In this document: positions 42,478 to 50,679 of the stretch, one piece after another | Layout of the letters: each line of letters begins with the position of its first letter | How positions within the stretch are numbered: position 1 is the stretch's first letter | Assembly: GCF_900021155.1 (NCBI RefSeq) | Contig: NZ_FCNT01000018.1 | Location: 1 to 64,000 of the forward strand | From: Alistipes sp. CHKCI003 | GTDB lineage: Bacteria; Bacteroidota; Bacteroidia; Bacteroidales; Rikenellaceae | Reading direction: 5' to 3' | DNA: 64,000 bases | Notes under the pieces: generated by a model | Database searches by the model: none | Told to the model about the DNA's origin: nothing | The model's input: only the letters and a program-made list of their open reading frames with translations | Made by a program: the position numbers and the translations under genes

Positions 42478-43005
42478 ATGTTATCGAAGCAATTGCAGGA
42501 CGCGCTCAATGCGCAGGTCAACGCCGAGTTCTGGTCGGCTTATCTCTATCTCTCGATGTCGGTCGACTTCTCGGCCAAGGGGTACAAAGGCATCGCCAAC
42601 TGGTTCGCCGTGCAGTTCCGCGAGGAGCAGGACCATGCCCAAATCCTGATAAACTACATCCTCTCGCGCGGCGGCGAGGTGAAGCTCGCGCCCATCGCCG
42701 AGGTCGAGACTTCGTGGGCTTCGCCGCTGGCGGCCTTCGAGGATACGCTCAAGCACGAGCGCGTGGTTACCTCCATGATCAATAACCTGTGCCGCATCGC
42801 AGCCGAGGAGCAGGACTACGCCACGTCGAACATGCTCGTGTGGTTCGTCGACGAGCAGGTCGAGGAGGAGGAGAGCGCGCAGGATATGATCGACGCCATG
42901 AAAGCCGTGGAGGGCAACAAATTCGGCACCTACATGCTCGACAAGGAGCTTTCGGCGCGGGTCTATACGCAGGCTGCGCCGCTGGCTGCCAAGAACGCCG
43001 AATGA
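42478..43005 (+). CDS. ftnA: bacterial non-haem ferritin
   Basis: 175 residues, four-helix ferritin that oxidises and stores iron in the cytoplasm. Ferroxidase-site residues are in place: E17 (NAEFWSAYLYLSM), the EEQDHA motif at about 49-54, and ERVVTSMINNL plus WFVDEQVEEEESA further on. Length and N-terminus match FtnA. It is a single gene with its own -7 box. Confidence 0.95.
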   Translation: MLSKQLQDALNAQVNAEFWSAYLYLSMSVDFSAKGYKGIANWFAVQFREEQDHAQILINYILSRGGEVKLAPIAEVETSWASPLAAFEDTLKHERVVTSMINNLCRIAAEEQDYATSNMLVWFVDEQVEEEESAQDMIDAMKAVEGNKFGTYMLDKELSARVYTQAAPLAAKNAE

Positions 43006-43180
43006 CGTCTGCTGCCTGTCGGAAACTATCCGTCTCGTCGGAGGTGATGCGGATATTTCCCGCCGGGATGACGAAACGGAAGCGGTTTTATATCGGTTTT
43101 TCATGCGATAGGCCGATTTAGGTGCCGATTTTGCAGGAAACCCGTTATACGATTCAATCAACATTAAAACGACGTAAGAG

Positions 43181-43624
43181 ATGAAAAAGATTGCAATGAT
43201 GTTGTTGGGAACCGCTGCGATGATGGTTTCGCTGGCTGCCTATGCGGATGACGATCGTCCGGTGAAGTTCTCGGAGCTGCCCGCTGCGGCGCAGACATTC
43301 GTAAACAGCCATTTCGAAGGCGTGGAGGTGCTGCTGGCGAAGAAAGATCCGAGCTTGCTGGGCGCCACCTATGAAGTTATGCTCGCCGACGGCACCGAGG
43401 TCGAATTCGACAGAGAGGGTGCATGGGTCGAGGTGGAGCGCAGGGGGTATCCGGTTCCCGCGGATATCGTGCCTGCCGAGATCGTCGATTATGTGAACAA
43501 GTATCAGCATGGAGCGATGATTCTCGGAATCGAACGCGACCGTCAGAGCTACGAGGTCAAACTCGGCAACGGATTCGAGGTGAAGTTCGACAAACAGTTC
43601 CGAGTGATCGATATCGACGACTGA
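43181..43624 (+). CDS. exported PepSY-like (PF11396-type) protein
   Basis: 147 residues with a signal peptide (MKKIAMMLLGTAAMMVSLAAYA). The mature protein has two repeats of the PepSY-like fold: LPAAAQTFVNSHFEGVEVL ... YEVMLADGTEVEFDREG and VPAEIVDYVNKYQHGAMIL ... YEVKLGNGFEVKFDKQF. Such small periplasmic proteins are common in Bacteroidales; a role as inhibitor or chaperone has been proposed for the family but not shown here. Monocistronic with terminator. Confidence 0.88.
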   Translation: MKKIAMMLLGTAAMMVSLAAYADDDRPVKFSELPAAAQTFVNSHFEGVEVLLAKKDPSLLGATYEVMLADGTEVEFDREGAWVEVERRGYPVPADIVPAEIVDYVNKYQHGAMILGIERDRQSYEVKLGNGFEVKFDKQFRVIDIDD

Positions 43625-43647
43625 CACCCGACCCGATTCGAAAACGA

Positions 43648-43680
43648 AGCCCTGTGTCCCGTGCGGATGCGGGGCTTTTC
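43648..43680 (+). terminator. terminator after the PepSY-like gene
   Basis: AAGCCC (43648-43653) pairs with GGGCTT (43672-43677) with G-rich inner pairing, followed by TTTTC. Confidence 0.6.
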
Positions 43681-43973
43681 GTGTGCCGAAGCCGCGCAGA
43701 TGCAGACCGGCGGATCGTCTGCGGGTGCGGCCGTCTGCACGCAGGTCTATGCTGCCGCGGGACCGTCCCCGGAGGCAGGATGTGCCGTCGGGGAGGTATG
43801 GGAGCCCCGGCTGCAAAGAGGCCCGGCCGCCTTCCGAGAGAGGGTGTGCGGAGGTGCCGGAGCGAACCGGACGGCAGTCTCCGGTTTGCCCGAGACCGGG
43901 GTGCCTGTCGCGTAGACTTTGAGGACTTGGTGGTCGGAGGGAGCGGCTGCGCCGCTTTCCGCGGAGCGGGGTG

Positions 43974-44699
43974 TCAGTGCTGCGGTCTGAAGTCGATGCC
44001 GGCACGGTGGGCCTGCGCATGTTGGAGCGCCCGGGGAATGCGGTAGAGCCGGCCGTCTTTTCGGAGTCGGGCGCCCGTCTGGTGAAAAGTGAAGGGGATG
44101 TTCCGTTCGGTGCATTGGCGGCGAATATCGAGAATCCAGTCGTAGTCGCATATGCGGGCGTCGGCACCCGATTCGCCGCCTACGGAGACCTCTTCGAATG
44201 CGGGATCGAGTTGTGCGGCAAGGTCGATCGGACCGAGCAGGGGCGCACAGATCACGAGCTTATGACGAATGGGTGCGGCGCGGAAGATCGGAAGCCTGCG
44301 GTCGGCCGTCTCCTGCATCTCGACCGTGCAGCCGACGGCGACGTTCTCATACCCGTCGCCCCAATCGTCCGGGAGACACTCTGCGAGTCGGTCGATGCGT
44401 TTGGTGATGAAGAAGAACCGCAGGTCGCTGCGCAGCCGCATCATCGCCCATGCTTGGGCGCGCCACGGATCCGCCTCCTCGACCAGAAAGTCGGAGGTGA
44501 AACAGGTGTAGACCCGCTCGCCTGCAGGTACCCTGAACCGTCCGTCGCGGCTGCGGCGGACCGGGAGGTCGAAAGCTGCGGTGCGCCGGATTCGGGAGCT
44601 GTCCCTGTCGTGGGCGGCGTCCTGCCGGTAGACGTAGCAATGACGGCACCCTTCGCTGATCTTGCGGCATCCGTGCCACGGGTTCCACGAGACGGACAT
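43974..44699 (-). CDS. DUF5131 (phage Gp37/Gp68-like) protein
   Basis: 241 residues. The N-terminal SWNPWHGCRKISEGCRHCYV has three spaced cysteines like the iron-sulfur motif of radical-SAM proteins, characteristic of the DUF5131/Gp37-Gp68 family. FFFITKRIDRLAECLPDDW and VGCTVEMQETADRR are further family segments. Function unknown; homologues occur in phages and bacterial genomes. It lies 6 nt downstream of the GNAT gene, same operon. Confidence 0.82.
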   Translation of the reverse strand: MSVSWNPWHGCRKISEGCRHCYVYRQDAAHDRDSSRIRRTAAFDLPVRRSRDGRFRVPAGERVYTCFTSDFLVEEADPWRAQAWAMMRLRSDLRFFFITKRIDRLAECLPDDWGDGYENVAVGCTVEMQETADRRLPIFRAAPIRHKLVICAPLLGPIDLAAQLDPAFEEVSVGGESGADARICDYDWILDIRRQCTERNIPFTFHQTGARLRKDGRLYRIPRALQHAQAHRAGIDFRPQH

Positions 44700-44705
44700 G
44701 ATCCT

Positions 44706-45158
44706 TCAGTCGAGTTCCATGCGCAGCCGGATCATGTCGCGGCATTCGACCCCGTGTTCGACGACGGGTTTCGGGTAGTACTTGCGGAAATAGTCGCGTT
44801 CGACGCCGCAGCGGACGAATCCGCAGCGCTCGTAAAGGGCGAGAGGCCCCGAGCTCGTGTCGCCCGTGCCGATTTCGAGGATGCGGAAGCCGGCCTTGCG
44901 GGCCGTGGCGACGGCGTGGGCGAGCAGCGCCGTGCCGATGCCGCGGCGCCGGTATGCAGAAGCGACGGCGAGGTTGACGATTTCGGCCGTGAACGGGCGG
45001 GTGTGCAGCAGGACGTATTCGCCCACGAGGCGGCCGTCCGAACGGGCCACGTAACAGGTGCCGCGTCCCGCGTAGTCGTCCACCGAGGCGGGCGACTCGT
45101 CGGCCGACAGCAGCAGTTCGCGCGGAGGATGGTCCGTGGGGGTTATTTCGAGTTCCAT
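44706..45158 (-). CDS. GNAT family N-acetyltransferase
   Basis: 150 residues. The acetyl-CoA-binding motif is clear in AVASAYRRRGIGTALLAHAV, followed by ILEIGTGDTSSGPLALYERC and GFVRCGVERDYF, a pattern seen in GNATs of the aminoglycoside-6'-acetyltransferase-like group. It transfers acetyl from acetyl-CoA to an amine; the substrate is unknown. Cytoplasmic. First gene of a two-gene unit with DUF5131. Confidence 0.88.
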   Translation of the reverse strand: MELEITPTDHPPRELLLSADESPASVDDYAGRGTCYVARSDGRLVGEYVLLHTRPFTAEIVNLAVASAYRRRGIGTALLAHAVATARKAGFRILEIGTGDTSSGPLALYERCGFVRCGVERDYFRKYYPKPVVEHGVECRDMIRLRMELD

Positions 45159-45235
45159 GATGTCGCAGTGATTTGCGGTGTAAAGATAGCCGATTTTGCA
45201 GGATTTTTGCCCCGTGCGTTCGAAAAATTTGCGGT

Positions 45236-45913
45236 ATGTATTGGCATATGGCCCTCAAGCTCGTCGTCGGAATGCTGGGCGTGCTCTTTTTCCTGCGTCT
45301 GTCGGGCAAGACGCAGATGGCTCAGCTTACGCCGCTCGACTCGGTGAACGCATTCGTGCTGGGCGCTCTGGTGGGCGGCGTGATCTATACGGCCGAGGTT
45401 TCGGTGTGGCAGCTCATCTTCTCGCTGGCGGTCTGGACCGTGGTGAATCTGTCGATCCGCTGTCTGCTGCACTTCCGACGGCTCCGGCGGTTCATTAAGG
45501 GCGATACGACGATGATCGTGCGCCGCGGAGCGCTCAACCTCCGCGAATTCCGCCGCAACGGTCTCGAAATGGAACAATTCCGGACGATGCTGCGCGAAAA
45601 CGGCATCTTCTCGATGTTCGACGTGGGAGACGCGCGTTTCGAAACGAACGGCCGTCTGACGGTCTCCCGACCCGGGAAGAGCTCCGAATCCTATCTTTTC
45701 GTCAACGACGGGACGGTGATGGAAGGGGCGCTCGCCGCGGCGGACAAGGACGAGCGGTGGCTGCTGCGCAATCTGAAAAAGCTCGGGTACCCCGATCCGG
45801 GGCGGTTGTTCTGCGTGGAGTGGACGCCCGGGCGCGGGTTCTATGTCTCGTCTTTCGACGAACGGTCGCACGAAAGCGGCAAGACGCTCGGGCAGGACGG
45901 GGCTTCGAATTAG
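45236..45913 (+). CDS. DUF421 (YetF-like) membrane protein
   Basis: 225 residues from the ATG at 45236 (MYWHMALKLVVGMLGVLFFL). Two or three N-terminal membrane helices include the DUF421 motif GKTQMAQLTPLDSVNAFVLG, followed by a cytoplasmic domain with RRGALNLREFRRNGLEMEQF and IFSMFDVGDARFETNG, also typical. Function unknown; the family has been linked to membrane and spore properties in Bacillus. Its stop overlaps the stop of the convergent DedA-like gene by 3 nt. Confidence 0.87.
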   Translation: MYWHMALKLVVGMLGVLFFLRLSGKTQMAQLTPLDSVNAFVLGALVGGVIYTAEVSVWQLIFSLAVWTVVNLSIRCLLHFRRLRRFIKGDTTMIVRRGALNLREFRRNGLEMEQFRTMLRENGIFSMFDVGDARFETNGRLTVSRPGKSSESYLFVNDGTVMEGALAAADKDERWLLRNLKKLGYPDPGRLFCVEWTPGRGFYVSSFDERSHESGKTLGQDGASN

Positions 45914-46374
45914 GCGAAGGCCGCGGCGGCCCATGCGTAGGAGAGCCACAGCACGAAGTAGCGGGCGAATTTCCCCGCACACATGGCCCCGGCGGTCAGC
46001 GCGAGGTTGGCCCGCATGAGCCCCAGTACGATGGCGATCGCCTCGCCCAGAGCGGGCAGAAAGGCGAAAAAGGCCATCAGCGCGCCCCGCCCGCCGAGAA
46101 ACCGTTTGGCCTTTTCCAGTTTCGCTTCGCCCACGCCCAGTTTCTCGATCCACTCCGTCTTGCCCATGCGGCCGATCCAGTAGCAGCTCATGCCCCCGAG
46201 GGTGTTGCCCGCGGTGGCGGCCGCGAGACAGCCCGCCGGATCGAGGCCCGTGCCGAGCAGTACCACGAAGACCGCCTCGGAGCCCAGCGGCAGGATGCTG
46301 CCCGCGGCGAAAGCCGCGAGAAACAGTCCCCAGTAGCCCCAATCGAGGAAGAATTGCGCGAGCGCTTCGGTCAT
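45910..46374 (-). CDS. small DedA/VTT-type membrane protein (YqaA-like)
   Basis: 154 residues from the ATG at 46374. About four hydrophobic helices. The motif GSILPLGSEAVFVVLLGTGLD, then AGNTLGGMSCYWIGRMGK (the conserved gate loop with GxxxG and an Arg), belongs to the SNARE-associated/VTT family. Members act in lipid flipping or membrane homeostasis. It lies 78 nt downstream of the AraC-type regulator gene and may be read through from it. Confidence 0.85.
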   Translation of the reverse strand: MTEALAQFFLDWGYWGLFLAAFAAGSILPLGSEAVFVVLLGTGLDPAGCLAAATAGNTLGGMSCYWIGRMGKTEWIEKLGVGEAKLEKAKRFLGGRGALMAFFAFLPALGEAIAIVLGLMRANLALTAGAMCAGKFARYFVLWLSYAWAAAAFA

Positions 46375-46451
46375 CCCTTGTATTTCTTCGTATTTCTTTC
46401 GTGTGCAGGAGGCGCCGGACGTTCGTCGTTCGCGGCTGCTGCAGGAGGCGG

Positions 46452-47348
46452 TCAGCTTTGCGTTCTGTATTCGAGCGGCGTGCGGCCCACGATCTTCTTG
46501 AACATGCGGCTGAAATGCTGCGGGTATTGGAATCCGAGTTCGTAGGCGATTTCGCTGACGGACATCTGAGTGCCGTAGATCCGTTCCTTGGCCAGTCCGA
46601 TCACGTAGGATTGGATGTGCTCCTGTGCGGTGCGGCCGGTCTCCCTCTTGATGAGATCGCCGAAATAGTTGGCCGAGAGAAAGAGCCGGTCGGCGAAGTA
46701 GCGGACCGTCGGCAGCCCCTCCCGGCGGGGCGCGCCGCTGCGGAAGTAGTCGTCGAGCAGTTGCTCGAACCGCGCGAGTGCATCGCAGTTGACGTGGTGG
46801 CGCGTGATGAACTGCCGTTCGTAGAAGCGCATGCAGTAGTCGAGCAGCAGACCGATGTTCGATACGATCAGTTGGCGGGTGTGCTTGTCGATGGCGTGGT
46901 GGAGTTCGGCGTCGATGTTGCGCAGGCATTCGGCGACGGTCCGTTTCTCCTGCTCGGAGAGGTGGAGCGCTTCGTTGACCTCGTAGGAGAAGAAGGTGTA
47001 ATCCTTGATCGTGCGGCCGAGCTCGGTGCCGCGGAGCAGGTCGGGGTGGAACAGCAGCGCCCAACCCTTGGGTTGGAAGGTCTGGCCGTTGTCCTCGATG
47101 CCGATCACCTGTCCGGGGGCCAGAAAGACGAGCGTACCCTCCTGATAGTCGTAGTAGTTGCGTCCGTAGCGGATCTCGCCGCATTTGACCTCCTTGAGAA
47201 AAACGGCGTAGTAGCCCACGCTGTGCCGCGCATGGCGTCGGGGGCTGCATTTCGAGAAGTCGATCACGCTGACCAGCGGATGCAGCGTCTCGACGCCCAT
47301 CATTTCGTTGTACTGGCAGATCGTGTCCACCTTGAGAATTCCATCCAT
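46452..47348 (-). CDS. AraC-family transcriptional regulator
   Basis: 298 residues from the ATG at 47348 (MDGILKVDTICQYNEMMGVE). The N-terminal cupin-like sensor domain (about 30-180) includes HARHSVGYYAVFLKEVKCGE and TLVFLAPGQVIGIEDNG. The C-terminal pair of helix-turn-helix motifs spans about 195-298, with ADRLFLSANYFGDLIKRETG and IAYELGFQYPQHFSRMFKKI, the AraC signature. Targets and effector are unknown; the DedA-like gene just downstream is a candidate. Confidence 0.93.
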   Translation of the reverse strand: MDGILKVDTICQYNEMMGVETLHPLVSVIDFSKCSPRRHARHSVGYYAVFLKEVKCGEIRYGRNYYDYQEGTLVFLAPGQVIGIEDNGQTFQPKGWALLFHPDLLRGTELGRTIKDYTFFSYEVNEALHLSEQEKRTVAECLRNIDAELHHAIDKHTRQLIVSNIGLLLDYCMRFYERQFITRHHVNCDALARFEQLLDDYFRSGAPRREGLPTVRYFADRLFLSANYFGDLIKRETGRTAQEHIQSYVIGLAKERIYGTQMSVSEIAYELGFQYPQHFSRMFKKIVGRTPLEYRTQS

Positions 47349-47591
47349 CGAGAGCCGGTTTTTTCCGGCGGTAAAGATACGTTTTTTTTCTTTTCCCCTA
47401 TCTTTGCGGAGTGCGGTAATCGGGGTAGGAAGTTCCGTAATTCGTATACGGCCCGCCGCCGGCCGTCGCAGCTTTGTCTCGTGGAGGGAACGGAGACGGC
47501 ACGGAAATCTCGAAAAACATCTGATTTTTTCCGTCCGTCTTCCGCCTCGGCAGAGCCCGGACGAGTTCGGCCCTGCACTCGGCTTAATGAA

Positions 47592-48674
47592 ATGATTCGT
47601 ATGATCGCAGCACTCATCGGGGCGGCCGTACTTCTCGGCATCGCCGCCGCCGTTTTTCTCAGCCGGCCGGCTTTCGGGCGGCTGCCCCGCGGAGCACGTC
47701 TCGCGCGGATCGAACGCTCGCCCAACTATCGGGACGGCAGCTTCCGCAACCGGCTCCCGACGCCGCTCTTCACTTCGGAGCGCGGCCGCCTCGGCACGAT
47801 GCTGGCGATGCTCCTCGGCAAACCGCCGCGCGTGCGGCCCGACGGACCGCTGCCTGTCGTGAAGAGCGACCTTCGGGGGCTGGATCCCGCGCAGGATCTC
47901 GTGGTGTGGTTCGGCCACTCGTCTTACCTTTTGCAGGCGGGCGGACGGCGCATCCTCGTCGATCCGGTTTTCTGCTGCGCGGCGCCCGTCTCTTTCGTCA
48001 ACCGTCCTTTTGCGGGGACCGATGCGTGGACGCCCGACGACATGCCTGCGGTCGACTGCCTCCTCATCACGCACGACCATTGGGACCATCTCGACTACCG
48101 GACCGTGATGCGGCTGAAGGGTCGCACGGCCCGTGTGGTCTGTCCGCTGGGCGTGGGGGAACATTTCGAATACTGGGGATTCGATCCGGCGCGCATCGTG
48201 GAGCTCGACTGGGACGAGTCGGCCCTCCTCGAAGCGGGGCTGACGATCCATTGTCTGCCTTCGCGCCATTTCTCGGGCCGCGGGCCGGTTCCGAACCGCA
48301 CCCTCTGGGCCTCGTATCTGCTGGAGACACCGGCCGGAAAGATCTATGTCGGCGGCGACGGCGGCTATGACGGCCGCTTCGCCCGGATCGGCACCCGTTT
48401 CGGCGGCGTGGATCTGGCCGTACTCGAAAACGGACAGTACGACGAGGCGTGGAGATACATCCACATGATGCCCCGCTACCTGCTGCGTGCCGCGCGCGAA
48501 CTCGGTGCCGCGCGCGTGTTGACCGTCCACCACTCGAAATATGCGCTGGCCCGCCATCCGTGGGACGAGCCGCTCGAAAATGCACGCCGCGCCGCGCAGT
48601 CGGGCGTGGCGGAGGTGATCGTCCCGGCGATCGGCGAGCTCGTGCCGCTGCGGGATTCGGCGCTGCGGCCGTGA
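47592..48674 (+). CDS. MBL-fold metal-dependent hydrolase (UlaG/NAPE-PLD-like)
   Basis: 360 residues from the ATG at 47592. One N-terminal hydrophobic helix (IAALIGAAVLLGIAAAVFL) anchors it or acts as a signal. The metal site is seen in LITHDHWDHLDY (HxHxDH), CLPSRHFSGRG and GGDGGYD. The GHSSYLLQAGGRRILVDPVF opening and the late TVHHSKYALARHPW fit the group related to N-acyl-phosphatidylethanolamine phospholipase D, so a phosphodiester or lipid substrate is likely but unproven. Confidence 0.88.
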   Translation: MIRMIAALIGAAVLLGIAAAVFLSRPAFGRLPRGARLARIERSPNYRDGSFRNRLPTPLFTSERGRLGTMLAMLLGKPPRVRPDGPLPVVKSDLRGLDPAQDLVVWFGHSSYLLQAGGRRILVDPVFCCAAPVSFVNRPFAGTDAWTPDDMPAVDCLLITHDHWDHLDYRTVMRLKGRTARVVCPLGVGEHFEYWGFDPARIVELDWDESALLEAGLTIHCLPSRHFSGRGPVPNRTLWASYLLETPAGKIYVGGDGGYDGRFARIGTRFGGVDLAVLENGQYDEAWRYIHMMPRYLLRAARELGAARVLTVHHSKYALARHPWDEPLENARRAAQSGVAEVIVPAIGELVPLRDSALRP

Positions 48675-49136
48675 AGCGCGGGGAGGGCCGCTGACCGAAC
48701 GGACGGATCCGCAGCTTCCGGCTGCTCGACGGGCGATTCCTGCCGGCTGGGGAAGCCGGCCGTACGGCGGCGGAGGGTCGTCCGCATCTTTTTCCGTCGC
48801 CCCCCCCCTACATTGCATTTGCGAACGCGGCGGCCTCGGAATCGTGATCCGAAGTCGCATGTCTCCGCGGAGCGTCCGGCCGTGCACGCCCCTCCTTGTG
48901 GCCTGCGGCACTCTTGGCGGAAAACGGCGCGGGCCTGTCTGCGGCGGAATACCCCGAGGCGGGCGGGATGCGGGGGGCTTCCGACCGCGACGCCGGACGC
49001 TTCAGCCAACCGCTTTTGCTGCCGTGCGGTGCGGGCGTGCAGCGGCTGCGATGGCACAAAAAGACATAAAATGCCGTTTTCGAGCCTTGTAGTCCAAAAA
49101 ATAATGAAAAACAGGATAGCGGATGAAAAAAAGTAA
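48675..49136. other. intergenic, no gene seen
   Basis: GC-rich spacer upstream of the B12 locus with a run of C at about 48800-48807. The open frames are Arg-rich and overlap on both strands. I see no further signal. Confidence 0.45.
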
Positions 49137-49144
49137 TATCTTTG
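49137..49144 (+). promoter_or_regulatory. -7 box of the B12 operon
   Basis: TATCTTTG about 7 nt before the first bases of the riboswitch. No clear -33 TTG. Confidence 0.55.
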
Positions 49145-49149
49145 TCGCG

Positions 49150-49325
49150 TTATAGGTTCCGAGGCCGCATCGCCGGCCGGGATTAAAAGGGAAACCGGTG
49201 AAAATCCGGTACAGTGCTCGCTGCTGTAAGTCCCCTTCTTCGTAAGAAACGGTTCATCGCACTCTTTGCCACTGGCTCGAAGCCGGGAAGGCGCGGTGAG
49301 CGGGACGAGTCAGAAGACCTGCCTT
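49150..49325 (+). promoter_or_regulatory. cobalamin riboswitch
   Basis: The order of conserved elements matches the AdoCbl class: AGGTTCC start, GGGAAACCGGTGAAAATCCG, the B12-box region CGCTGCTGTAAGTCC, GCCACTGG, GGGAAGG, then GACGAGTCAGAAGACCTGCC. It heads an operon for B12 capture and should shut it off when cobalamin is plentiful. The expression platform lies somewhere in the following 340 nt. Confidence 0.93.
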
Positions 49326-49664
49326 GACGATCGTGGAATTTGTACCTGCGGGACACGGGTGCGAATCGTAACGTACGGTATCCGAATACCCGTTCAGTCG
49401 ATTCCGCTCATCATTCCCGGAGTAAGCAAATTCGAAACAAAAAGAATTCGGGGTCGGATTATGATTGGTCGGAAACGCATGACATTCATGCCGTCGGGCG
49501 GCAGGGCAGATAGGATGGGCGGTTCGCAGGCGCTCGTCGAGTCGTCGTCGCTTGTCGTAAATCTCGATCTGCGGCAGGCGCTCTTTCCGCACCCAAAGAC
49601 TGAAACCGAACGGGTTTCGTTCGGTCGGGTAATTACTTTTCGTTCAACCAATACGTTTATCTAA
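49326..49664 (+). other. leader between riboswitch and first gene
   Basis: 339 nt without a convincing gene. A CCGAACG / CGTTCGG hairpin (about 49597-49624) lies 40 nt before the first start codon and could serve as the regulated hairpin. An open frame through the region overlaps the riboswitch and ends at the base before the ATG at 49665; I do not accept it as coding. Confidence 0.45.
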
Positions 49665-50621
49665 ATGAAAAAAACTTTCCGTTATCTGGCCTTGGCTGTC
49701 ATGGCGACAGCGGCCGCAGTTCTCACCGCTTGCAACGCGGATTCCGAATGGGCGCAACCGCTCGATTCGGCGACGCCCGAAACGCGCGGCGACGTACAGC
49801 CGAACGGCTCGGTGGTCATCACGTTCGAGGATGCCGGAGACTATCTGGCCGGCCCTACGTCGTACGGCGACAATCTTTATTCGGCCTACGAAGGGGGCGA
49901 ACAGTACACGATGTGGATGGATGTGGACGCATATGCGATCTTCTCGATCAACGAAAATTACGGTACGACGGAGTTCTGGAACGGAGGCATCGCCGTTTCC
50001 GACTGGTGCATCCGCCGCAATGTGGACGGCAACACGAAGGACTGGTGGTATTCCTACCTGAACCAATGCAGCGTCTACAACGTTTCCGTCGGCGCGGATG
50101 CGCGCCGGGGCGGTGCGGGTTATGGCGGGTCCGACAATTTCGCCGTCGTTTACGGCTACGTAGACGAGTACAATGCGGCCTACATGAGCTATCCCGAGAT
50201 TTCGTTCGAAGCTCCGGGTACGGTCTCCGACCTTTGGATCTGCAATACGGCCTACACCTACGGTGTGATTATGAACGGCAATCATTGGGACGACGGCGAG
50301 GACGACGGCTGGACGGGAACCGCCCGTCCGTTGAAGGAGGTCGTGGACGAGCAGGGCCGGAAAGGCTATCTGCGTGTGGATGCCTACGGTTTCTACGGCG
50401 ATGAGCCTACGAACGGAGGCGAACCCGTTTCGATCTATCTGGCCGACTACAATGCTTCGGCGGCCGGAAACGTCCTCGACACATGGACGGAGTGGAACCT
50501 TTCCGCTCTGGGGACGGTCAGCAAAATCAGGTTCAATATCGTGGGGAACGATTCGGGCGAATACGGCCTCAATACGCCGGCTTATTTCTGCTTGGACAAT
50601 ATTCGTTTTACGTTCGAATAA
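49665..50621 (+). CDS. DUF4465 surface lipoprotein of the B12 locus
   Basis: 318 residues, lipoprotein signal with lipobox VLTAC (Cys23). The mature part matches DUF4465: VVITFEDAGDYLAGPTSYGD at its start, WNGGIAVSDW, a Gly/Asn-rich NFAVVYGY segment, and a C-terminal CLDNIRFTF strand, giving a jelly-roll-like beta domain. In Bacteroidales such genes cluster with btuB under cobalamin riboswitches, and related surface lipoproteins bind B12. It is the first gene of the operon. Confidence 0.88.
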   Translation: MKKTFRYLALAVMATAAAVLTACNADSEWAQPLDSATPETRGDVQPNGSVVITFEDAGDYLAGPTSYGDNLYSAYEGGEQYTMWMDVDAYAIFSINENYGTTEFWNGGIAVSDWCIRRNVDGNTKDWWYSYLNQCSVYNVSVGADARRGGAGYGGSDNFAVVYGYVDEYNAAYMSYPEISFEAPGTVSDLWICNTAYTYGVIMNGNHWDDGEDDGWTGTARPLKEVVDEQGRKGYLRVDAYGFYGDEPTNGGEPVSIYLADYNASAAGNVLDTWTEWNLSALGTVSKIRFNIVGNDSGEYGLNTPAYFCLDNIRFTFE

Positions 50622-50630
50622 CCGTTGTTT

Positions 50631-50661
50631 GTGCCGGAGAAAATCGGGTTTTCTCCGGCAC
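50631..50661 (+). promoter_or_regulatory. intercistronic hairpin
   Basis: Perfect 13-bp arms GTGCCGGAGAAAA (50631-50643) and TTTTCTCCGGCAC (50649-50661) with loop TCGGG, between the first and second genes. The T-run is inside the arm. It may be a partial terminator or protect the upstream mRNA end, allowing different expression of the first gene. Confidence 0.6.
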
Positions 50662-50679
50662 GTCTTAATTCTCTTCGGA

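Noticed and set aside
49266-49664. 132-residue open frame in the B12 leader
   Set aside because: Its start overlaps the 3' half of the cobalamin riboswitch, and the translation has no family. It ends directly at the next start by chance.
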